This document shows positions 7,842 to 14,886 of a stretch of DNA of 64,000 nt, piece after piece. The position numbers and the translations under genes are program-made. Within the stretch, counting starts at the first letter, position 1, and each line of letters begins with the position of its first letter. The DNA is from Propionispora vibrioides (GTDB lineage Bacteria; Bacillota; Negativicutes; Propionisporales; Propionisporaceae): the NCBI RefSeq assembly GCF_900110485.1, contig NZ_FODY01000012.1:1-64000 (forward strand), read 5' to 3'. Below the pieces are notes generated by a model. That model was not told where the DNA came from, ran no database searches, and was given only the letters and a program-made list of their open reading frames with translations.

Positions 7842-9113
7842 TCAGCCTCCCCCACCAAGCCAGTTCAAGACGGCATATACCAGCCAGGTATACCACTGAG
7901 CCCCCAGGGCCAGTGAGGTGATCTGCATAGTGCCCGGCGGCACGGCAATTTTCAACTGACCGGCTAACTGGGTCATGACCGGAGCAGCATAGCTGGAAAC
8001 ATACAAAAGAATAATGGAAATGACCACACCGATCACAATCCCCCGGAACAAATTACCCTTTGAGGGAACGATGGCATAAACCATGAAAAAGCTCAAAACC
8101 GACAGATCAGCCAGCGGCAGTGTGATATTGCCCGGCAGAACAAACGCCAGTCCCATGACAACCGGAATCATCAAGAGTCCCATAGCCATAACAAAGGGAT
8201 GACCGATCGCCACCGACGAATCCAATCCAATATAGATTTTGTGCCCTTGAAACCGGCTTTCCATAAATTCCTGAGCCGCCTCGGCAATCACGATCAGTCC
8301 GTCCATGAGCAACGATACCATCCGGGGCATCAACACCAGACAACCGGCAATGACGACACCGGTCTGGACGGTCTGAGCAAAGTCAAACCCGGCCGCCCAG
8401 GCCAGTGTCAAACCAATGCTCAACCCCATGATCATCGGTTCACCAAAGAGTCCGAGCTTTTCCTGAACACCCTCGGTTGTCCAGTTAATATCTTTTATCA
8501 GTGGAATTTGATCCAGGACCCAGTTCAGCGGGTAACCTACCAGGGCCCAGGCAGAAGTTTGGATATGGGGCAGCGAGATTCCTTCCAGTCCCAGCACCTC
8601 TTCGCAATCCCTCTGCGTCCAGTCGGCCACCTTAAAAATAATAGCCATATTAATTACTGCACTAACGACGGCAAGCAGCATGCTCCCTGTCGTCACATAC
8701 AGGCCACTGGCAATGAATAAAGGATGCCAGAAATTCCAGATATCAATATCCATTGTCCTGGTCCAGCCCAAAAATACCATCACCACATTGGTGGCTATGA
8801 TGGCCAAAAATACGAAAGGCACCACCTCTGTCCCCCAGGCAATAGAAGAGCCGAAGCTCCAGCCCACATCGACCGCCGTCAGTTTGAACCCCAGCCGCTC
8901 CACCAGTCCCTGGTTAATCGGACTGATGGTATACAGCAGCAAACCGGTGATGGTTTTAAGACCGACAAAGCCCATGCCAACGGTAAGACCGGCCCTAAAA
9001 GCTACGGAAAAATCTTTACGAAAGATAAGACCCAAGATCGTAATAATAATCGGCATCATGACCGTCACGCCTAAGCCGATAACATAGGTAAAAACCCCTA
9101 GGATAAGCTCCAT
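7842..9113 (-). CDS. gatC: PTS galactitol-family EIIC (second set)
   Basis: 423-residue polytopic permease, clearly paralogous to the EIIC at 5327-6676 (shared IGLDSSVAIGHPF and LPGNITLPLADLSVLSFF loops). It ends a three-gene EIIA-EIIB-EIIC unit with no catabolic gene of its own, so its product probably enters a pathway encoded by a neighbouring operon. Confidence 0.87.
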   Translation of the reverse strand: MELILGVFTYVIGLGVTVMMPIIITILGLIFRKDFSVAFRAGLTVGMGFVGLKTITGLLLYTISPINQGLVERLGFKLTAVDVGWSFGSSIAWGTEVVPFVFLAIIATNVVMVFLGWTRTMDIDIWNFWHPLFIASGLYVTTGSMLLAVVSAVINMAIIFKVADWTQRDCEEVLGLEGISLPHIQTSAWALVGYPLNWVLDQIPLIKDINWTTEGVQEKLGLFGEPMIMGLSIGLTLAWAAGFDFAQTVQTGVVIAGCLVLMPRMVSLLMDGLIVIAEAAQEFMESRFQGHKIYIGLDSSVAIGHPFVMAMGLLMIPVVMGLAFVLPGNITLPLADLSVLSFFMVYAIVPSKGNLFRGIVIGVVISIILLYVSSYAAPVMTQLAGQLKIAVPPGTMQITSLALGAQWYTWLVYAVLNWLGGGG

Positions 9114-9142
9114 ATATCCGCTCCCGCATACTTAACTGTACT

Positions 9143-9439
9143 TTATTTTTCCAAAATGGCAACAACGTCCTCAATAAGCTGCTGCTTATTAACTCCGGTA
9201 AGAAAGGCTCGTCCAAGTAAAACCGGTACATTCTCCATGCCGCCGGGAATCTGCGTGGCACTAATAACCAAATCCGGCTTAACGGCCCGCACGCGCGAGG
9301 CAACTTCCGTCAGCTTGCACTGACTGACATCAGCCGTAATTTTGTATTGTTTCAGCACCTCATTAAGTTTTCTTGCAATAACTGTCGAAGTGGCAATGCC
9401 TGTTCCACAGCAAATATAAATTCTTTTTTTGATCGCCAT
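9143..9439 (-). CDS. gatB: PTS galactitol-family EIIB (second set)
   Basis: The frame opens at 9523, inside the upstream EIIA gene, but AGGAGG followed 7 bases later by ATG sets the start at 9439, giving 98 residues. The phosphocysteine motif is ICCGTGIATST (Cys10/Cys11, the second aligning with the catalytic one). It lies 29 bases before EIIC. Confidence 0.88.
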   Translation of the reverse strand: MAIKKRIYICCGTGIATSTVIARKLNEVLKQYKITADVSQCKLTEVASRVRAVKPDLVISATQIPGGMENVPVLLGRAFLTGVNKQQLIEDVVAILEK

Positions 9440-9471
9440 CCCATTTCCTCCTGCCTTATTTGTCATCCGTG

Positions 9472-9936
9472 TTAACGGCTTGCCTGTACCAGGATAGCCA
9501 AAGCCTCCTCTGCCGAACAGCACTGCAGCAGAGATTTCAGGTAATGCTCCTGCTCCAGCATGGTAATAACCATTTGCAGCACCTCCAATTGTTTTTCCGG
9601 TTCCCTCAGCGCCAGCATAAAAACAACCGACACCCGCACCGTTTCCGCATCATCGCCTCCCATTAGCCCGAATTCCACAGGATCTTTCAATATGCAAAGA
9701 CAAATCGCCGGTTTAATCACATGAACAATATCTGTATGTGGAATGGCAATTCCGATCGTTTCGCCGCCAAGTCCGGTAGGATACACCCTTTCCCGTGCTA
9801 AAACAGCCTCCCGGTAACTCTCCTTCGTATAACCGTGCCGTAATAAGCATGCCGCCATATAGCTTAGTATGTCCTCCCTTACGGACAACGTTGAAAATAA
9901 AATCAAATCCTGATTGCAGTACCTCTCAATGGACAT
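9472..9936 (-). CDS. gatA: PTS EIIA, galactitol/fructose type (second set)
   Basis: 154 residues with active-site His67 in AIPHTD and the TGL segment before it. First gene of the second EIIABC unit, with AAGGAG ahead of the ATG. No -24/-12 promoter is visible upstream, unlike the other PTS operons here; the 5' region instead contains a dispersed repeat. Confidence 0.87.
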   Translation of the reverse strand: MSIERYCNQDLILFSTLSVREDILSYMAACLLRHGYTKESYREAVLARERVYPTGLGGETIGIAIPHTDIVHVIKPAICLCILKDPVEFGLMGGDDAETVRVSVVFMLALREPEKQLEVLQMVITMLEQEHYLKSLLQCCSAEEALAILVQASR

Positions 9937-9956
9937 ACGCCTTCTCCTTATTTATT

Positions 9957-10035
9957 GAAACCACTGATTTATTCGCCTGGCCACGTCAGCAAGACTCCAA
10001 AAGAACACCGCTATCCTTTAGGGTTTTTCCCTCGC
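9957..10035. repeat. Dispersed repeat family B, copy 1
   Basis: Shares ordered blocks with 48332-48445: GAAACCACTGATTTATTC, then a CGTCAGCAA block, then GCTATCC/GCTATTCCT and GGTTTTT. Same orientation in both copies. It lies in the leader of the second gatA. The rest of the 9937-10296 gap holds the downstream terminator of the neighbouring operon and no gene I can support. Confidence 0.55.
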
Positions 10036-10208
10036 ATCGCCGACTTATTAAATCAATCGTCTTCTCGATTGTTTCATCCGGTCAGCTTTGCATAATTTTT
10101 ACTGCCGACCAACAATGACTGAAAAAATAGCCTGTTTAGACTATTCTCGTTGCTCTCCTTTAACCCCTGCTTCCCCCAGGTCTTGAAAGGTTAGGATTCC
10201 CCCGGCAA

Positions 10209-10245
10209 ATAAAAAAAATCAGCCTCCCCGTAGTTCGGCTGATTT
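10209..10245 (-). terminator. Terminator of the dehydrogenase/epimerase operon
   Basis: Nine-base arms (AAATCAGCC at 10216-10224 and its complement at 10237-10245) followed on the minus strand by eight U residues. It follows the epimerase stop by about 50 bases. Confidence 0.88.
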
Positions 10246-10296
10246 CCCCTGCTGCTTTTACCTATATAGAATGTTCAACCCGTTTCTTTCCTCTAT

Positions 10297-10986
10297 CTAA
10301 GACTGTCCATAATACGCCCCGCTGCCATGCTTGCGCAAGTAATGCTTATCCAGCAGGCACTGCTGAATAGAGCCGGCTGTATTGTTTAACCGCACCGTAT
10401 GATAGGCCATATGGCAGATTTCCTCCAAAATGACGGCATTGTGCACCGCATCCTGCGCATCCTTGCCCCAGGCAAAAGGCCCGTGGTTGCGTACCAATAC
10501 GCCGGGAATGCTGTTAATATCCAGTGTTTTGAACGTCTCGACAATTACATTGCCAGTTTCCACTTCATAATCACCGTCAATTTCCTGTTCGGTTAATGCC
10601 CGGGTGCAAGGCACCTTGCCGTAAAAATGATCGGCATGGGTAGTGCCGAGCGCCGGCAGGCTCTGGCCTGACTGGGCCCAGATCGTAGCCCAGGTGGAGT
10701 GGGTATGGACAATGCCTCCTAAGTGAGGATAGGCCCGGTATAGCACCAAATGTGTCGGCGTATCGGAAGAAGGTCTTAACTTTCCTTCCACCTGATGGCC
10801 TGCCAGGTCCAATACCACCAGATCCTGGGCGGTCATTTTTTCATATTCCACGCCACTGGGTTTAATGACAACCATTCCCCGTTCACGGTCGATGCCGCTG
10901 ACATTGCCCCAGGTAAATTTAACCAGACCATGAACCGGCAGCGCCAGGTTGGCAGCCAGCACTTCTTCTTTTAACTGTTCCAGCAT
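10297..10986 (-). CDS. araD: L-ribulose-5-phosphate 4-epimerase
   Basis: 229 residues, essentially the length of E. coli AraD/UlaF. Family residues are in place: Asp76 in PSSDTPTH, Zn ligands His95 and His97 (HTH), the catalytic base Asp120 in GTTHADHF, and the C-terminal [10 protein letters not shown] segment with the catalytic tyrosine. It converts L-ribulose-5-P to D-xylulose-5-P. It follows a Zn dehydrogenase by 13 bases in a sigma-54-controlled pair, suggesting that a pentitol phosphate is oxidised to L-ribulose-5-P and then epimerised. Confidence 0.88.
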   Translation of the reverse strand: MLEQLKEEVLAANLALPVHGLVKFTWGNVSGIDRERGMVVIKPSGVEYEKMTAQDLVVLDLAGHQVEGKLRPSSDTPTHLVLYRAYPHLGGIVHTHSTWATIWAQSGQSLPALGTTHADHFYGKVPCTRALTEQEIDGDYEVETGNVIVETFKTLDINSIPGVLVRNHGPFAWGKDAQDAVHNAVILEEICHMAYHTVRLNNTAGSIQQCLLDKHYLRKHGSGAYYGQS

Positions 10987-10999
10987 AGTTCATTCCCCC

Positions 11000-12052
11000 T
11001 TATATTTCCACAAGAATTTTGTTGAAGGAAATGGTGCGGTCCGCAATGGCTGCCAGATAATGAGCCAATTCTTCCAGCTTGATCCGGTGGGAAATCATCG
11101 GCGCAAACTGCAGTTTTCCCTGGGACATAAACTCCAGGGTCGCCGTCCAGGCTTTGCCGGGATAGGGTGCCGAATAGGAATTCCAGGAACCTTGCAGGGA
11201 AATTTCTCCCCGCAGAATGGCCTCGATCGTCTTCTCCTGCAAGGGCAGGTCACTGTGAGAAATCCCCAAAAATACCACTCGTCCCTGCTTCCGGGCGACC
11301 AGCACAGCCTGCTCCTGGGTGATTTTGCTGCCTGCTGTTTCCAGTACCACCTGGGCGCCGCCGCCGGTAAGCTCCCTAATTCGCTGCACCGGATCACACT
11401 CACGGGAATTAATCAGAATATCGGCGCCTAACGACTTAGCCAGTTCCAACTTTTCCGGGAAAATGTCCACGGCAATGACGGTGGCGGCACCAAACAGTTT
11501 GGCCCATTGCAGCGTCAGTTGGCCGATCGGGCCACAGCCCAGTACTGCCACGGTATCGCCGGCCTGAATCCCACCTTTGGCTACCCCGTGATAGCCGATG
11601 GTAGCCGGTTCAATGCCGGCTGCCGTTGCATAATCCAGTTGATCCGGCAGTCGCAGCAGATGCCGAAATGGCACCTTGGTATATTCGGCAAACGCTCCGT
11701 CACTGCCGGTGCCGATGATATTATAATGCTCGCACAGGCCGTAATGACCCTCCCGGCAATGCTCACAATTCCCACAGGGAATCAAGGGAGCCACTGCTAC
11801 CCGGTCACCCGGACGGTAGCCATCAACCGCCTCACCTACGGCAGCAACTTCCCCGCAAAACTCATGCCCCAGAATCAAAGGATAGCGCCGGGCGCCGCTA
11901 ACCATAGCCCGCGGTATATCGGAGCCGCAAATCCCGGCATACTTTACTTTTACCAGTACATCCTCCCGGCCGATGTCCGGCACAGGCACCGTTTCGCAGC
12001 GGATATCCCGCAAGCCGTAGAGTACCGCCGCTTTCATCGTCTTTTGCATCAT
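11000..12052 (-). CDS. Zn-dependent polyol-phosphate dehydrogenase (GatD-like)
   Basis: GGGAGG followed by ATG sets the start at 12052 (350 residues); the longer frame would run close to the promoter. Medium-chain dehydrogenase: catalytic Zn site CGSD and GHEFCGE, structural four-cysteine lobe CGNCEHCREGHYGLC, Rossmann motif VAVLGCGPIGQL (NAD(H) likely, given the later VIAVD strand end). Closest in style to galactitol-1-phosphate dehydrogenase. Paired with an AraD homologue, so oxidation of an arabinitol or ribitol phosphate is likely; the substrate is inferred. Confidence 0.8.
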   Translation of the reverse strand: MMQKTMKAAVLYGLRDIRCETVPVPDIGREDVLVKVKYAGICGSDIPRAMVSGARRYPLILGHEFCGEVAAVGEAVDGYRPGDRVAVAPLIPCGNCEHCREGHYGLCEHYNIIGTGSDGAFAEYTKVPFRHLLRLPDQLDYATAAGIEPATIGYHGVAKGGIQAGDTVAVLGCGPIGQLTLQWAKLFGAATVIAVDIFPEKLELAKSLGADILINSRECDPVQRIRELTGGGAQVVLETAGSKITQEQAVLVARKQGRVVFLGISHSDLPLQEKTIEAILRGEISLQGSWNSYSAPYPGKAWTATLEFMSQGKLQFAPMISHRIKLEELAHYLAAIADRTISFNKILVEI

Positions 12053-12120
12053 CGTTTTCCTCCCTTTACCAGACAGGGCGGCGTTGTCTATCTTCCGCCC
12101 TGTTCCTGCCCATATCAATA

Positions 12121-12136
12121 TGCAAGATACATGCCA
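12121..12136 (-). promoter_or_regulatory. Sigma-54 promoter before the dehydrogenase/epimerase pair
   Basis: Minus strand reads TGGCAT-N5-TTGCA: GG and GC have the exact 10-base spacing and only the last -24 base departs from TGGCAC. It lies 68 bases before the dehydrogenase start. This separates the pair from the EIIC upstream while keeping it in the same sigma-54 regulon. Confidence 0.85.
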
Positions 12137-12283
12137 ACCAAAAAAACTATCTTTCCATGATCGCCAACGCTTCTGGTCCGGCGGCTTGGCGGCATGGTAC
12201 TACATTTTTGCCAACAGTCCATACATTTCGTGCATATCGACATATCCATTTACGCATCCCGGCCAGCAAAAGGGATCGTCGCT

Positions 12284-12520
12284 CTAAGAAAAGCGCAATA
12301 GCCTTGTTCTTTGGTTCTTCGTTCGGCCTTTTCTGGAAAAATACGTTCCGTAGGATGAAAAATTGCCGGCTTACGTTAAGAAATCCGTTTGTTTGAGCGT
12401 TAGCGAGTTTACGGATTTTAGTAAGCCGGCAATTTTTCAAGTATTTTGGAAGACAGGCCTAGCCTTTTGGGTCCCTTTGTGGCAATGACAAAGGGACGAT
12501 AAGCTGTTTTTCCACACTAC
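12284..12520. repeat. Dispersed modular hairpin repeat family A, copy 1
   Basis: Inverted copy of 50690-51012. Core: perfect 19-bp arms at 12356-12374 and 12421-12439 (TGAAAAATTGCCGGCTTAC and complement), with an inner AAATCCGT/ACGGATTT pair (12381-12388, 12411-12418). A second stem GTCCCTTTGT/ACAAAGGGAC is at 12471-12480 and 12488-12497. The flanks also match. It fills most of the 511-base gap between the EIIC stop and the dehydrogenase. Small frames across it are byproducts of the palindrome. Confidence 0.85.
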
Positions 12521-12563
12521 AGACTGTTATAAATAGAATCATGTTGTGACAACCCCGGACAAC

Positions 12564-13985
12564 CTATGCCTGTACGGCACCATTCTCTTCTTCAGCCGTG
12601 TTTTTCATTGCGTTCCGATCCAGGTAATTGTATACGGCTTCCTTATTCTTGCGGAACAGGAAGTACAACACCAGATAGACGGCAATGGCCAGACCGATCA
12701 GGAGCGGCGACTGGCTGAGGAAAGCCAGGAAGACCAAACCCATCAGCGGTTTGCCTAAAATATTAAAGCTGGTGATCAGCAGGGCGCCTACCGGCAGATG
12801 CACGCCCACGGTCGAGCATATTTCGGTAAACAGCGGTGCCGTATAGGTGCACATGTACAGCCCGGCACTAAACCAGATGGCACCGGTAATCAGTACCTTG
12901 AAGATATTGCCGTTAACCAGCGGTACAATCCCCTGCACCATAAACGGCAGTGCCAATAAGTCAACAACCGGCAGCACCTGATTGCCAGGAAGGGCAATCG
13001 CCAAAAAGACCATAATCGGAATGAGAATAATACCGGAAATTAAGGTGGCCGGTTCGCCGTAGCCGGTGGCATCGTTAACCCCCAGGAACCATTGCCGCGC
13101 CTTGGCATCCTTCTTGATGGATTTTCTGGCCGCTTCGGTGATTGGCAGGAAAGCCTGGGCAAACAAACCGGCTACCCGCGGGAAGATTGCCATAATTGAG
13201 CTGGTGGCAATACCCATGACGGCTACCTGTCCCCAGGCTGCCAGGGTGCCCAAGTTTTTGAAGTTACCCATGATGCCGATGAATATACCCAACAGCAGGC
13301 CCAGTGAAACCGGTTCACCGAAAAAGCCCAATTTCTTCTGCAATTCCTGAGGACTCAGTTTTACCTTGTTTAAACCGAACATATTCAAAAGCGGGTCAAA
13401 TACCACGGTAAAAATGGCAGCTTCAATGTTATGCATGGCAATAATGGTACAATTGGGATATTTGTAATAAGTCGACCAGCGTTTAGCCATCAGTTCGGCA
13501 ATCAGCAAGCTGTACATATTGAGTAGTATCATGCAGCCCAAAGCCAGCATCATATTTTTCGTAACCAGATAAACCATGGAACCCCAAACCATGTAGGAAT
13601 AGTTATTCCACAAATCACCGGGCTGGAACACCGAAGTCCATTTGCTCAGGAACAGCACTGTCTGTACGACCAGACCGATGCCGAGGAAGACCATGCCGGC
13701 TTCGGTGGAAAAGGCGACCAGTGCGGTAGCCTGCCAGCCTACATCAAACACCGGCAGCTGAATACCCGTGCTTTCTACCATTTTTTTAACCACCGGTGTA
13801 ATAATCGGTGTAAAGGCATTTAACAGCAGGGTAAAGCCCTGCAGGCCGACGCCGGCATACAATGCGGAAAAAAAGGATTTCTTGGTGTCTACCTTAAGAA
13901 TCTTGGAAATGATGAAGATAATGACCGGGACAAATACCGGAGCACCAAAGGTATCAAAAATGGCTTTTAGTGTTTCAAGAAACAT
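12564..13985 (-). CDS. PTS galactitol-family EIIC, divergent (third set)
   Basis: 473-residue polytopic permease. It keeps Gat-family landmarks (FFGEPVSLGLLLG, LPGNQVLPVVDLLALPF) but has GVNDATGYGEP where the others have IGLDSAVAIGHP, and a longer C-terminal tail ending in a charged segment. The changed loop suggests a different substrate from the other EIICs. It follows the EIIA and EIIB of the LevR operon starting at 17775. Confidence 0.82.
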   Translation of the reverse strand: MFLETLKAIFDTFGAPVFVPVIIFIISKILKVDTKKSFFSALYAGVGLQGFTLLLNAFTPIITPVVKKMVESTGIQLPVFDVGWQATALVAFSTEAGMVFLGIGLVVQTVLFLSKWTSVFQPGDLWNNYSYMVWGSMVYLVTKNMMLALGCMILLNMYSLLIAELMAKRWSTYYKYPNCTIIAMHNIEAAIFTVVFDPLLNMFGLNKVKLSPQELQKKLGFFGEPVSLGLLLGIFIGIMGNFKNLGTLAAWGQVAVMGIATSSIMAIFPRVAGLFAQAFLPITEAARKSIKKDAKARQWFLGVNDATGYGEPATLISGIILIPIMVFLAIALPGNQVLPVVDLLALPFMVQGIVPLVNGNIFKVLITGAIWFSAGLYMCTYTAPLFTEICSTVGVHLPVGALLITSFNILGKPLMGLVFLAFLSQSPLLIGLAIAVYLVLYFLFRKNKEAVYNYLDRNAMKNTAEEENGAVQA

Positions 13986-14011
13986 ATTTTCTCCTCCTCA
14001 TACCAAATGAA

Positions 14012-14320
14012 TTATTTTTTTGCTTCCAGACCTTCAATAACGCTCATCACCTCTTCCAAAAATTCATCTTCGCCAAACCCGGTAAGAAAACCAAATGCGC
14101 TGATGGTCGGAATACCGTAATCGCCGTCCGGCAAGGGACTAGTGTGGGTAATAAAATCAAACCTCCCTCCCTGGGCCAGATTCATCGCTTCCGTCGGCTT
14201 AGCCTCGGTCGCGGTGATTTTGATCCCCCGTTCCTCCATCGCATCCTTCAGCTTTTCGGCAATCATCGAGGAAGTCACTGTCCCCGAGCCACATACCGAC
14301 AATACATTAAAGCTTCTCAT
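14012..14320 (-). CDS. PTS EIIB, galactitol family (third set)
   Basis: Start set at 14320 by AAGGAG 10 bases upstream, giving 102 residues; the open frame extends to 14392 but that part has no signal. Phosphocysteine Cys10 in SVCGSGTVTSSM. More divergent than the other EIIBs, matching its divergent EIIC partner. Confidence 0.85.
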   Translation of the reverse strand: MRSFNVLSVCGSGTVTSSMIAEKLKDAMEERGIKITATEAKPTEAMNLAQGGRFDFITHTSPLPDGDYGIPTISAFGFLTGFGEDEFLEEVMSVIEGLEAKK

Positions 14321-14393
14321 TTTTTGCACGCTCCTTATATTTTTATATTTATCATGGCCCGCAAGAGCCGTATTGCCCGTTGTCCGTCTCACC

Positions 14394-14843
14394 TCATACC
14401 GCCAGGGACTGTAAAAGCTCCGCCGCCTGTTCGCGGGTCTTGGCTGCCTTCAACGCCATGAGCAGTTCCTTGTTTTGGAATACGGCCATGAGATTTTTCA
14501 ATGTCTGCACCTGCATGCCCGGGTCCTTAATCGCCAGGAGAAAGACCAGTTCCACCGCCAAACTCTCCTCCGGGTTGATCATCGAATGAAAGGCCACCGG
14601 TTTTTTCAATGCCGCCAGACCGATGGTCGAACGGTTCACATGATTGGAATCGGTATGAGGAATGGCCACATAGAAATTCCCAATTGATAAGCCCGTCGGC
14701 AAAGTGCTCTCCCTGGTCAGCACTGCCTCGACATAGCTGTCTTTCACATATTCTTTTTCTTTCATCAGCCTTCCCAAATGTTCAATGACCTCCCGCGATG
14801 TTTCCGCCTCCAGGTCAAGCACCAATAAATCTGCATCCAACAT
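14394..14843 (-). CDS. PTS EIIA, galactitol/fructose type (third set)
   Basis: 149 residues with active His63 in AIPHTD. It follows the LevR gene by 43 bases and precedes EIIB, so the order is LevR-EIIA-EIIB-EIIC. It phosphorylates the EIIB and probably the regulator's PRD or EIIB-like domain. Confidence 0.87.
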   Translation of the reverse strand: MLDADLLVLDLEAETSREVIEHLGRLMKEKEYVKDSYVEAVLTRESTLPTGLSIGNFYVAIPHTDSNHVNRSTIGLAALKKPVAFHSMINPEESLAVELVFLLAIKDPGMQVQTLKNLMAVFQNKELLMALKAAKTREQAAELLQSLAV

Positions 14844-14886
14844 ATGTGTCCACTCCTTGCCGGTAGTTTTTTATCTGCTATCGCCA

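Noticed and set aside
10140-10165. A GG-N10-GC spacing on the minus strand upstream of the second gatA
   Set aside because: The surrounding bases (GGGGTT and GAGCA) depart from TGGCAC and TTGC at too many positions, and it is over 200 bases from the gene; not called as a sigma-54 promoter.
12147-12440. Open frames on both strands between the divergent EIIC and the dehydrogenase
   Set aside because: They follow the long palindrome of repeat family A and have no ribosome binding site or protein-like composition.
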